Assembly: GCA_002719955.1 (NCBI GenBank)
Contig: PBFW01000027.1
Span: 1-40,614, forward strand
Reading direction: 5' to 3'
Source: Deltaproteobacteria bacterium
GTDB taxonomy: Bacteria; Myxococcota_A; UBA9160; UBA4427
DNA length: 40,614 nt
The notes below the pieces were generated by a model. That model saw nothing but the letters and a program-made list of their open reading frames with translations, made no database searches and was not told the DNA's origin. Positions within the stretch are counted from its first letter, which is position 1. Each line of letters begins with the position of its first letter. A program made the translations under genes and the position numbers. Of the stretch, positions 16,392-25,263 are shown one piece after another.

Positions 16392-17501
16392 CTAGGGCTC
16401 CGCAACCTCAAGAAAGGTCGAGACGATTTCCTCGATCTGATCCCCTGCTAATTCAGGGAACATCGGAAGGCTGAGAATTCGAGTCGCCGCCCTCTCGCTG
16501 ACGGGCAATCGCCCCTTGGAATAACCCAGGTCTGCCAACGCGGGCTGTCGACTCATCGGCACCGGATAGTGGATTCCGCTCGAGATCTTTGCCTTGTTCA
16601 GATGTTTTTGCACAGCGTCTCGATTAGAGACTTCGACGACGTAAAGATGATAGACGGAACACGACCCTTCTCCGCCTGTACGCTCGATGACCCGAAAACC
16701 CTTCGGCTTGAGCAGCCCATCATATATGTCTGCATTCTGGATGCGAAGCGCGGTCCACTCCTTTAGATACTTGACCTTCACGCTCAAAATGGCGGCTTGC
16801 ATGCCATCGATCCTAAAATTACCGGCGACGATTTCATGCTGGTATTTGTCCCGCCGGCCGTGGTCCGCATGCATCTTCACAAGCCTCTCGACTTCCGCGT
16901 CTCGACAGATGACAAAGCCCGCGTCGCCGTATGCACCGAGATTCTTCCCGGGATAGAAACTGAAGGTCGCAGCACCGCCGAAAGTCCCGACGGGCTGCCC
17001 CTCATATGCGGCCAGGTGTGCCTGTGCGCAGTCCTCGACGATCTCGAGTTCGTGCTCCCGCGCTATGGCGCTGATTTCATCCATTCGACACGGATTGCCG
17101 TATAGATGGACAGGCATCACAGCCTTTGTCTGATTCGTCAAAGCAGCCTTCAAGCTTACGGGGTCCATTCCATGCGATCCGGAGAGCGAATCGACCAAAA
17201 CCGGTGTCGCGCCGGTCTCGCAGATTCCTTCGATCGTCGCGAAGAATGTGTTATTCGCCGTAACGACCTCGTCGCCCTGACCGATGCCGAGCGCGCGCAA
17301 GGCCACAGTGATCGCAGAAGTACCATTCGAACAGCCCGCCCCGAAACTGCCTCCGTGGATGCGCAGAAAGCTCTGTGCAAACTCATCTGCATATTTGCCT
17401 TGAATGAAGGCACGTGTCTCGAGAACCTCGCTGATCTTCTCAGCGATCTCGGTCTTGATCGATTCGTACTGTGCAGCTAAATCGACGAACGGAATACTCA
17501 C
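16392..17501 (-). CDS. wlbC: DegT/DnrJ/EryC1/StrS aminotransferase, WlbC/WbpE-like
   Basis: A 369-residue PLP-dependent sugar aminotransferase. The internal-aldimine Lys is K186 in FSFYPGKNLGAYGD, and VEDCAQAH (about 156-163) holds the Asp that pairs with the pyridine nitrogen. The start (IPFVDLAAQY) and length are normal for the family. WlbC/WbpE aminates the 3-keto product of WlbA/WbpB. The subfamily call rests on overall sequence and context; other sugar aminotransferases share these motifs. The GTG start overlaps the stop of the upstream bi-domain dehydrogenase (GTGA) with AAGGA seven bases before it, so the two are translationally coupled. Confidence 0.85.
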   Translation of the reverse strand: MSIPFVDLAAQYESIKTEIAEKISEVLETRAFIQGKYADEFAQSFLRIHGGSFGAGCSNGTSAITVALRALGIGQGDEVVTANNTFFATIEGICETGATPVLVDSLSGSHGMDPVSLKAALTNQTKAVMPVHLYGNPCRMDEISAIAREHELEIVEDCAQAHLAAYEGQPVGTFGGAATFSFYPGKNLGAYGDAGFVICRDAEVERLVKMHADHGRRDKYQHEIVAGNFRIDGMQAAILSVKVKYLKEWTALRIQNADIYDGLLKPKGFRVIERTGGEGSCSVYHLYVVEVSNRDAVQKHLNKAKISSGIHYPVPMSRQPALADLGYSKGRLPVSERAATRILSLPMFPELAGDQIEEIVSTFLEVAEP

Positions 17502-19651
17502 TTGAAATCCTTCTGCTCGCCCGTAAGCGAAATTGTCTCACCCATGCGCACGGAGTCCAGGATCGCAAAGGTCACCCGTGTCACGGCCATCAAGTCCTCG
17601 AGCGAGAACGCGGAGGAATCCCCTGTTCGAACTCGCCTAATCGTATCTTCAACAGCAGACTGCTGACCCTTGTCCTGGTTCAGGGTCTTTTTCCCCTTGT
17701 GCCCAATGATCGTCGTTTTTCGAAAATTGTCACAGAAAGCCGTATTCCCCCCAGCGGACAACTCGAATCGTTCCTTCGGCAATTCTGGACTCATGCTGGC
17801 AAGGTATTGGATCGTCGCAACGGAGCCGTCGGGATAACCGAGCATCGCAACGATTGAATCATCGATCTCCGGATCGCGACCCATCTTCATCGCAGTCACA
17901 TGACTCGGAATCGCCCCCACCAGAAAATCGCAGAGCTCGACGAAATGACACATTTCGCCGATGACGCGTCCGCCACCGACCTTAGGATCCGTCAACCATG
18001 TTCCACCCGGCGTCTGGCCGGCAGCAACAGTGTACCCGATCGAAAGAGGCCCTTGTCGCTCTGCAAAGAAATCGCGGAGCAGAACGCTATGCGACGAATA
18101 TCGTCGGTTGTAGCCAACCGTCAGAAAACCACCCGTCTCCAGCGCCGCTGCCTCCAAGGCGTCTAGCTGCCCAAGGTCGATTGCTGCCGGCTTCTCGAGC
18201 CATACAGCCTTTCCAGCGCGCAGCGCAGCTTCAGCCAGCGAGGCATGTGTATCGTGCTGAGTTGTAATGAAGACGAGATCGACATCATCGGCAACGAGCA
18301 CGTCCGCAGAATCGGTAGAACAGCGCTCGAATCCGAAACGTTCAGCTGTGCGTCGCGCCGATGGCCCCGTGGCGGTTACGATCGTCGAGCGCGCAACACC
18401 TGAGCAACGCCCAAGCGCGGGCAGCAGGACCGCTTTCGCGTAGTTTCCGGCTCCTAGAAAGCCGATTCCGACGTCCCCGTTCTTTGGCTCGCGCTTCTTC
18501 GAAACGGAGACCAGGCGCGACGCAATCGCCTCCGTATCGTAAGCGAAAATCGTACAAAGACGGCTTCGGTCACCCCGGGCGAGTGCCTCATAGGAATCAC
18601 AGGCTTCGACGAAATCCACCCGGCTGATATCCAGCTTCAACGGGTCGACGGATTCCGAGGCTGCGAGAGCAAGAAAGGCCTGAAGGTTCCGGTTTTCCGT
18701 CCACCTAACATGTGACATCGGATAGTCGAGTCCGAGTTCCTCGTAATTTCGATCGTATCGCCCCGGCCCGTAGGACATACTCATTCGAAGCTCGAGCTCC
18801 TTCTCATAGAAGGTCCTCCGATCAAGATCCATCGCCGTCGCACCAATCGAGACGATTCGGCCCCCAAACCGACAAAGCTCAGCGGCCAATTCAACCGGAC
18901 CCGAATTTGCCGATGCCGCAGTAACGAGCGCCAAATCGACACCGTACCCCCCCGTCGCAACTTTCTTCCAGGCCTCGTGATCGTCACCGGGCGCGCACAC
19001 CCACTCGGCGCCCATCTCCAGACCCTGCGCCATGCGTCTTGAGTCCAAGTCGACGCCTAATACGCGACAGCCGTTCGCTTGGAGGAGCTGGACAACCAAC
19101 TGGCCGATCAATCCAAGGCCAATAACCGCGACGATTTCTCCAAGAGAGGGATCCCCGACCCGCACGCCTTGCAACCCGATGGCCCCCAGCGTGGCGAACG
19201 CCGCTTGCTCCAGACGGACACCATCGGGAACGCGGGCGACCAGATTCTCTGGAACCACAACCCATTCCGCATGGTTTGCATACCCGGCCCCCGCCGCAGC
19301 GACGCGATCACCCACGTTGAATCCGGCTGCCCCTGTCCCGACCCCTTCTACCACGCCTGCACAGGAATATCCAAGAACCTGAGGTGAGTCGAGACGGTTC
19401 ACGACAGCCTGATAGGTTGGCAAAGGTCCATCGTGCTTCGCCTTTCGCAGCACCTGCTGGACCAGGTCCGGACGGCTTCGGGCCTTACTGATCATCGACT
19501 TGCGCGCGAATTCCATCGCCATCATGTCTGTACCCGGCGACATCACCGAAAAATGATTTCGGATCAAGACCTGACCGGAACCCACGGCGGGTGCGGGAAC
19601 TTCAACGAGCTCTAGTGTCCCGCTCCTGGGACTTTGAACGAGCTGCTTCAT
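17498..19651 (-). CDS. Bi-domain oxidoreductase: zinc-type alcohol dehydrogenase (MDR) fused to Gfo/Idh/MocA dehydrogenase
   Basis: This 717-residue protein is two enzymes in one chain. Residues 1 to about 370 form a medium-chain dehydrogenase: a GroES-like part with NHFSVMSPGTD and GYSCAGVVEGVGTG, then a Rossmann core (VAVIGLGLIGQLVVQLLQ). Residues about 390-717 are a Gfo/Idh/MocA enzyme with VGIGFLGAGNYAKA, the EKP motif in VWLEKPAAID, and GGGRVIGEMCHFVELCDFL as the His-containing active-site helix. Such fusions occur in exopolysaccharide clusters, often near heparinase and sugar-transfer genes, but to my knowledge have no settled substrate. Two coupled redox steps on one sugar, such as oxidation followed by reduction at another carbon, are plausible. 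It heads the unit leading into the aminotransferase. Confidence 0.88.
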   Translation of the reverse strand: MKQLVQSPRSGTLELVEVPAPAVGSGQVLIRNHFSVMSPGTDMMAMEFARKSMISKARSRPDLVQQVLRKAKHDGPLPTYQAVVNRLDSPQVLGYSCAGVVEGVGTGAAGFNVGDRVAAAGAGYANHAEWVVVPENLVARVPDGVRLEQAAFATLGAIGLQGVRVGDPSLGEIVAVIGLGLIGQLVVQLLQANGCRVLGVDLDSRRMAQGLEMGAEWVCAPGDDHEAWKKVATGGYGVDLALVTAASANSGPVELAAELCRFGGRIVSIGATAMDLDRRTFYEKELELRMSMSYGPGRYDRNYEELGLDYPMSHVRWTENRNLQAFLALAASESVDPLKLDISRVDFVEACDSYEALARGDRSRLCTIFAYDTEAIASRLVSVSKKREPKNGDVGIGFLGAGNYAKAVLLPALGRCSGVARSTIVTATGPSARRTAERFGFERCSTDSADVLVADDVDLVFITTQHDTHASLAEAALRAGKAVWLEKPAAIDLGQLDALEAAALETGGFLTVGYNRRYSSHSVLLRDFFAERQGPLSIGYTVAAGQTPGGTWLTDPKVGGGRVIGEMCHFVELCDFLVGAIPSHVTAMKMGRDPEIDDSIVAMLGYPDGSVATIQYLASMSPELPKERFELSAGGNTAFCDNFRKTTIIGHKGKKTLNQDKGQQSAVEDTIRRVRTGDSSAFSLEDLMAVTRVTFAILDSVRMGETISLTGEQKDFK

Positions 19652-20473
19652 ATCTTCCCTATTCGGTGTGATCGCCCGCTCAAGATGAGAGAAAAGATCT
19701 GCACTCGAGCAATATTGCCCAGTCGGTCGATTCTCCTTGATCGGCGAAGCGTATCGGGCCGCTGCTCATACCGCCCCTTTTCTGGGCAGCACGGCTCTGG
19801 ATTCTCGCTGCCAGCCTCCTCGCTGAGATCCGGCATCCCGATTCGCTTCCGGCACACTGCGATGGCCTCGAGTACCGGCCTTTTCACTCGAATCATTCTC
19901 GACGCCTAGCGGAAGTCGATTCACTGGAACGGTCTAAACGGCACCATCTGCCCGGCTTCGTGAATTCCAGATGCGCTTTCGGGCGCTGGTTCTTCGTCGC
20001 AGGCCCGTATCATGCCGTCCCGAATTTCTAGGAATCGCCGACTTCTTTCGACCACCCGGACTACGGCTCGAGCAGAGCGACCTGATTCGAAGCAGTCAGC
20101 CAACGACGACGGCAATCGAAGGAAGGCTCACCGCTGTCTGCCGTCGCGATTCCACTATGAGCCATCTGAAAGGCACGCGGTCAGATGCTGATGGACGTCC
20201 CCTGGCTACGCACGACTCGCGACCGGCCCCAAGAACTCGAGCATCGGATCAAGCAACGTGGATCCGAATGGAGTTCATCAACAACTTTGGGCGCGCCCAA
20301 CCGAGTGAGCACCCCAGATCGAGTGGATCCGCCGCGATACGATCGGGCGAGCACGCCCATCATGCATGATGCTCTGCCGAGCCCTCCAACAGAGGGCCGC
20401 TTCCAGTCTCCCGTTCTCTTCGTCTCGCTCCCGGAGGCTCCTCGCTCTGAGCGCCTATCCGTCTCGACACAGC
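19652..20473. other. Long intergenic stretch, no supported gene; likely promoter region
   Basis: An 822-base gap between the DUF362 gene end and the start of the bi-domain dehydrogenase. Several short open frames on both strands show no motif, signal peptide or consistent ribosome site. It must contain the promoter for the downstream minus-strand unit. No tRNA-like structure, insertion sequence end or long repeat is apparent. Confidence 0.45.
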
Positions 20474-21964
20474 CTAAGATTCGTCTCGCTCTATATGTCC
20501 TGCCCAGCCCACATGGGGAACGAAAGCATGCGCCGTCGCGATCGCGTCGAGCGCATAGTCCGTCATCGCGCCACCAGGACCACCAACGAAGCCTACCTCG
20601 ACATCTTCCGACCTTCGTACCCGCGTGATTCGAGGCCCCGAGTCTTCCATCGGTCCCAAGAGCTTTTGAAGCTTTGTCGCGTCAAAGCCCATAAGACGCA
20701 CCGCCACGAGATCTACACCAATCGGATCCGTCCCGGCGATCACTGCACCGAGCTTCACGTCGGACGGAGCAAGGGGACCCTCACCCTCTCCCGCAAGTAC
20801 TCCGTCGATGATCGTAAGAACCGTTCGGACCGGCGTCGGGGAGTTGAGATGCAGACCCTCGGCGTCACTGTAGTAGAGACACCGGTTGAGGTCACAGCAC
20901 ATACGCCAGGTCGTGCGATTTCCGTGCCAGTTGCCACTGCGAATAAAGTCGTCGCCACGCGTCGCCGACTCGACCCTGCGCACCAACTGGAAGAACTTGA
21001 GTCCGACACTCCGTGCAAGAAGAAACCGCGCCAGTTCTGTCGCCCTGCTACGCGCTCGATCGATCCACTTGTTATTCGGAAATTCATCACCGCCCTCGTC
21101 AACAGGGCCCAAGCAATGGTGGGGAAGCCAATTCTTGTTGCCGTTGATCCCAACAAGATTCTTGATCGCGAGCGTGACACCAGTCTTCTTGTGCGTCTTT
21201 AGCTTCGGTAGATTGATCACGAGGTCGGCAGAAAGCACGGTCTCAGAGAGTAAGTAGGCGTTTCGACCCCCATCGTGATGGTCGACCGTAGGGCCCGGAT
21301 CGTAGTCAGCGCCGCGAAAACGATTCGGATCGAGACCAGAGTCTGCAAAAAAACTCTGACTACCCAGATCGACGACTCGGTAACCCTCGGGATCCCCGGG
21401 AAGTGGCTTCCGCCGATCGATGATGCCGTCCTTGAACACGACGACTTCGCGACGCAGGTCAATCACCTTGAGCTCGCACCCGAGAATCTCATGGTAAATC
21501 GCACAAATCTCGTCGAGGCCCGTAATTTTGCGAATCGACTCGAAATCACAATCCATCTGTGGGGCTTCGGCGATCGTAACGCTGCCCTCCGGCCCCGCGG
21601 CTATCATCGCATAGTCTGCAACGGCACGAATGATGGCACCGTGAGTGATTACGCTGTCGACAGTCCCCCCCCGTCCGTCGTCCGCTGGGTTCCAGTGTCG
21701 AATCAGGTTCGGCTTGAGAACAATCCGCTTACCGGGCGCCACAAGATCCCCGATCGGATTCCACTCGGGCGATCCGTAGCGCGCGGCGTCGAGACCAAGC
21801 CCATGCAATGCGTCTCGCACGGCGGCGTAGGTGCCGTTGAAGGGTCCGTCTCCCGTCTGATTGCTCAGCAGACGCTCGATCTCAGGATAGTTCTCGCCTG
21901 GGGGCCACGGTGCCGCCAGCCCATCATATCCGGGTCGACAGCGAGCCAAGCCCACACGGATCAC
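20474..21964 (-). CDS. DUF362 domain-containing protein
   Basis: A 496-residue protein with the DUF362 core: VLKPNLIRHWNPADDGR near the front, LVINLPKLKTHKKTGVT and LAIKNLVGINGNKNWLP in the middle, and VLTIIDGVLAGEGEGPL with AGTDPIGVDLVAVRLMG toward the end. No CxxCxxC ferredoxin clusters are present, although many DUF362 proteins carry them. Members are uncharacterised or of mixed role, and some occur in glycan and cofactor loci. The GTG start overlaps the stop of the upstream CapK-like gene (GTGA) and has GGGAGGA seven bases before it, so the pair is co-translated. A role tied to the CapK-like enzyme is inferred; the function is unknown. Confidence 0.85.
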   Translation of the reverse strand: MIRVGLARCRPGYDGLAAPWPPGENYPEIERLLSNQTGDGPFNGTYAAVRDALHGLGLDAARYGSPEWNPIGDLVAPGKRIVLKPNLIRHWNPADDGRGGTVDSVITHGAIIRAVADYAMIAAGPEGSVTIAEAPQMDCDFESIRKITGLDEICAIYHEILGCELKVIDLRREVVVFKDGIIDRRKPLPGDPEGYRVVDLGSQSFFADSGLDPNRFRGADYDPGPTVDHHDGGRNAYLLSETVLSADLVINLPKLKTHKKTGVTLAIKNLVGINGNKNWLPHHCLGPVDEGGDEFPNNKWIDRARSRATELARFLLARSVGLKFFQLVRRVESATRGDDFIRSGNWHGNRTTWRMCCDLNRCLYYSDAEGLHLNSPTPVRTVLTIIDGVLAGEGEGPLAPSDVKLGAVIAGTDPIGVDLVAVRLMGFDATKLQKLLGPMEDSGPRITRVRRSEDVEVGFVGGPGGAMTDYALDAIATAHAFVPHVGWAGHIERDES

Positions 21965-23355
21965 TCAACGTTCCTCCCGACTACGGATTTCACGGCGCGA
22001 TACTTTCCATTGTTTTCGCGCTGAATAACATCGACTCGGCGTACGTCGATGCGGATCTCATCACCGAGCCGCAAGCGGATCTCCTTCACGAGCAACGCTT
22101 CCGCTCGAGAATCGAAACCTGTCCGGGGTACGACACGAACCTCTATCGCCTCAACGCTGTCCTGGACGACCTGCGCCTCGACCACATCGAACTGCCCCTT
22201 GAAGATGTGATCGAGCCTCCCGACCCAGCGGCCATCCGGCGTGACGACGTAGTCCTCGATCCGCCCGTCAACATCGAGAAAATTTTCACCCGGCCGCCCA
22301 CATTCGCAGGTGCGCTTTGAGCGCGTCCCGACATCACCCACCCGATATCGAATGAAGGGTGTCGCGTCGTTAGCGAGCCCCGTCACGAGAAGCGGCCCAC
22401 GAACGTAGTCTGCCGTCTCTTCTTCCACCTCGACCTCTACGATCCCGAATTCCATGTCGACGTGAAGCCGACCGAACGAGCATCCAGTCATCGAAACCGC
22501 AAACTCGCTCGTCCCGTAGCGGTCGAAAATCGGCGACGCAAAGGCTTCTTCGATCACTTCGCGCTGAAATGCGAGCAACGACTCCGAGGAGGTCAGGACT
22601 GCTTTCAACTTCCCAACCGGAAGCGGTCGCCCCGCATCGATCATCGCACTCCCTAGAAGATGGAATGACGAGGGATATCCCTGCACATAGCATGCAGGCA
22701 GCGCATGAAACGCATCGATATAAGCCGGCAGGTTTCGCTCCGTCATGTGATAGAGCGAGAAAAGTATCTGCCCCGTCCAAGCATTGCGTCGCCAGAATGG
22801 TGGGCGACTCTGCTTTACCGGAACCAAGATCTGCCCGCCGAAGGAGAAATGCGGGTCGTATAGGTCGATGCCGACCTGCCTTCGCAGGCGCCAGACCGTG
22901 GCGTATTCCTCCGCCAGCGCCTCGGGCGTGTACCAGAGTGGCAACGCACTTCCTGTCGTGCCGCCCGTGCGGCCACGTATCAAGCGCTTCGAAGGGATAT
23001 CCGATGCGATAAAGGACCTGGGATCATCACGATAGACCGCCTTCTCGAGAACGGGAAAGGCCGAGAGAATCTTGGCGATCCCCTTCTCCGGATCCTCGTC
23101 TGGAGCAAATTCAGGAAGAGAGAGCGCCGAATAGTGCGAGACGAAAACTCGTGAACGGTTTGCTAGTTCGACTAGACGGGCCTGCTGGACACGCCGGAGC
23201 TCGTCGATCGAGCTCCAACCGCTCTGCATCCAAGCATCGAGCGTTTCATGGAAATGAGGCGAAAAACGGGAGCGAGCACGTCGCCAACCAGCAAATGTGC
23301 AGGCAATATTCTGCGCCGGAATCGGCAGCGCGGCATAGATCGCGTTTGTGTTCAC
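21961..23355 (-). CDS. CapK / phenylacetate-CoA ligase-like adenylate-forming enzyme
   Basis: A 464-residue member of the PaaK/CapK branch of the adenylate-forming (ANL) superfamily. Visible motifs are the phosphate loop GRTGGTTGSALPL, FDRYGTSEF for adenine and metal binding, PFIRYRVGDVG, the cysteine-bearing segment RTCECGRPGENF and the terminal NGKYRAVKS with the catalytic Lys. PaaK activates phenylacetate as a CoA thioester. CapK-type relatives sit in capsule and exopolysaccharide clusters, where they probably activate a carboxylic acid for attachment to the glycan. Context (MBOAT, sulfotransferase, uronic-acid enzymes) supports a decorating role. It is the first gene of a two-gene unit with DUF362. 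Confidence 0.85.
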   Translation of the reverse strand: MNTNAIYAALPIPAQNIACTFAGWRRARSRFSPHFHETLDAWMQSGWSSIDELRRVQQARLVELANRSRVFVSHYSALSLPEFAPDEDPEKGIAKILSAFPVLEKAVYRDDPRSFIASDIPSKRLIRGRTGGTTGSALPLWYTPEALAEEYATVWRLRRQVGIDLYDPHFSFGGQILVPVKQSRPPFWRRNAWTGQILFSLYHMTERNLPAYIDAFHALPACYVQGYPSSFHLLGSAMIDAGRPLPVGKLKAVLTSSESLLAFQREVIEEAFASPIFDRYGTSEFAVSMTGCSFGRLHVDMEFGIVEVEVEEETADYVRGPLLVTGLANDATPFIRYRVGDVGTRSKRTCECGRPGENFLDVDGRIEDYVVTPDGRWVGRLDHIFKGQFDVVEAQVVQDSVEAIEVRVVPRTGFDSRAEALLVKEIRLRLGDEIRIDVRRVDVIQRENNGKYRAVKSVVGRNVE

Positions 23356-23680
23356 GGGGTCGTTTCCGCTGGCTCCAAAACCCGCGGAGCAGCTCGGGGA
23401 TTCGCAGATCCAGTCTGCCTATCAGTGAACTCCGACCGCTCTTGGATTCCAGGGCTCATGCGATGCAGAGCCGGCCTGCGCGACCGACGAAGGGGCAAGA
23501 ACAGTCGACCCCGCTGGAGCTCCGGCATACGCTCTCTCAAGTTCCATTCCGGTTCTATCCATCGACCGAGCCTCTCGCAGGAGTAGAACGTGTGTCGCAT
23601 GCGTGCGTACTTTCAGCCGAAATGGCTACAGGCGAAGTCTGTTCACGGCATTGGCAAGCCGCCGTGGATCGCTTCACAGA
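23356..23680. other. Intergenic boundary between polysaccharide island and chromosomal-type genes, no supported gene
   Basis: This 325-base gap lies upstream of the CapK-like gene and downstream of the EEP-family gene. It should hold the promoter of the CapK/DUF362 unit. I see no attachment site, direct repeat or mobile element end. Confidence 0.4.
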
Positions 23681-24424
23681 TCAGCGATCGGTCGTTTCGG
23701 CGACAGCCTTAACCGCAACCTCCGCCACCACCGGCAGATGGTCAGAAGCTTTTTTCGCTGCAGGAGTGTCATGATGACCGATCTCGACGACATCCGCATT
23801 CCGCGTGTAGATCCGGTCGAGCGAAACCATCGGCCGACCAGCGGGAAAGCTCGCGGGCCAGTCGAGGTTGTGATGGAGCCCGAGCTCGTCCTCGAGCACT
23901 TGCGAGCCTCGGCAGTTGCGCCAGGCGTTCATGTCCCCCATCAGGACGGCGGGGCCCGCGTTCAGGGCGGGGTGTTCCATCAGCGATCGAACCTGCCGGT
24001 GTCGAGTCCGGTCGACGAGGGAGAGATGCGTGGCGATGACCCCCAGACCCGCACCGGCGTGTCCGACCTGCGCCGCGAGCGCGCCCCGGCGTTCGATGCG
24101 CGAGTGGGAGATGTCGAGGACCGAGATGGCCGTAATCGGAAAGCGAGAGAGGATGGCGTTGCCGAGCTGGCCCCGGCGATGTCGTCGCGTCACAGCGAAG
24201 GCCAGGTGCAGATCGAGCTCGTCGCATAGCTTGCAGAGCGGGTCCTCCGAGGGGTCTCCGGCGCCGCCCAGATCGAGGGGCCTGAGCACCTCCTGGAGCG
24301 CCACGACGTCCGCGTCGAGTTCAGAGATCACGTATCCCGCGCGAGCCACGTCGGGTCTGGATCGGCCGTTGGCCCCCTGCCAGCGATGCACGTTATAGGT
24401 CGCTACACGAACGGAATCGGACAT
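23681..24424 (-). CDS. Endonuclease/exonuclease/phosphatase (EEP) family hydrolase
   Basis: A 247-residue protein with the full EEP (DNase I-like/ExoIII-like) motif set: ATYNVHRWQG at the start with the Asn, VVALQEV with the metal-binding Glu (about residue 45), ATHLSL, GDMNAW (about 164-169) and ASDHLPVVAEV with the catalytic Asp-His near the end. Bacterial members hydrolyse phosphodiesters in nucleic acids, lipids or inositol phosphates; the substrate cannot be told. I start at the ATG of MSDSVRVATYN (24424), where similarity begins, but it lacks a good ribosome site. The frame stays open for 133 more codons upstream (to 24823) with a basic Ala/Arg-rich sequence, so a longer protein is possible. 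Confidence 0.82.
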   Translation of the reverse strand: MSDSVRVATYNVHRWQGANGRSRPDVARAGYVISELDADVVALQEVLRPLDLGGAGDPSEDPLCKLCDELDLHLAFAVTRRHRRGQLGNAILSRFPITAISVLDISHSRIERRGALAAQVGHAGAGLGVIATHLSLVDRTRHRQVRSLMEHPALNAGPAVLMGDMNAWRNCRGSQVLEDELGLHHNLDWPASFPAGRPMVSLDRIYTRNADVVEIGHHDTPAAKKASDHLPVVAEVAVKAVAETTDR

Positions 24425-25263
24425 GATCACAGGCGGTATCGGCCGTCTGGGGCTCATGACGAAGCACAAATGGGGCTCGAGCGGTGGCATCCTCGAGGTC
24501 GCCACCGAATCCCGGGCCTGGCTGCCCAGATCCTTGACCCGCGCGACGGATCTATCCCGGGCGTCGCGCGCCAGGAGGCGCGCGCGAGCGCCCGCCTCCG
24601 ACGCCCGATCACCGGCTCGGCTCGCCTGACGGCGGACTGTGGCGGCGGCCGCTTTTGCCCGGCGACGATTCCTGGCCTGTTTTCGAACTGCCAAAATGCT
24701 CCTCGTTCCAGAATTCTCCGCGATCGGGGCCCCCCACGCGCGACCTCTGGTGGGTGACCGTTGGGTGTGTACCATGGACCGCGGTCGCTCGTCGGCAATG
24801 GCGAGCACGCGGGGCGAGATCATGCAGGCTTTCCAACCATTTCGACATTTCAGAGGGCTAAACCCCCTCGTTTCTTCGGCAGATCAGGCTCCTCGATGCA
24901 TGGGTGTGTTCGCTCGCCTCGGCAGCCCGAATCGTAGCGACCCGTTTCGCCGACGCGCGCGTGGAAACGCGTTCCCGATCCTCCGTCCGCGTCCCTAGGC
25001 TCGACGTCCGACCCACGCGATGGACTTGTCGATCCACTCGCCTTGGTCCCTGCGGGGATCAGGATCACCCCAATTCGGGGTGGGATCCGCTTCTCGCAGG
25101 TCGCCGAACGTCGAGCCCGACCGACTCCACGGAACGATCCATCTCGGCGGCGAGCCAAGTGGCCGGCCCCGCTCGGGCCCGGCCACTCGGCTCGCCGCCC
25201 TCTTTTCAAAGATGTGCCACCAGATCCTCAACGGGGTCCGGTGACCTTCTCGAGATATGAACC
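24425..25263. other. Region without a confident gene; in-frame Arg/Ala-rich extension and long hairpin
   Basis: About 840 bases between divergent genes. The left part continues the EEP reading frame to 24823 with an Arg/Ala-rich, amphipathic-looking sequence (for example SRAGDRASEAGARARLLA), preceded by GGAAAG near an ATG at 24823. The right part contains a strong inverted repeat (25146-25199) and a minus-strand frame ending at 24995 with Trp-rich residues (GEWIDKSIAWVG) that I do not recognise. Promoters for the aminotransferase gene and the EEP gene should be here. Confidence 0.4.
25146..25199. repeat. Long inverted repeat (21-bp arms, one mismatch, 12-base loop)
   Basis: The arm at 25146-25166 begins GGCGGCGAGCC. 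It pairs with 25179-25199 over 21 positions with a single mismatch (A facing C). The plus-strand side is followed by CTCTTTTC, a weak T-run, so it could act as a plus-strand terminator or an attenuator ahead of the aminotransferase gene that starts 65 bases later. A REP-like extragenic palindrome is the alternative. Confidence 0.7.
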
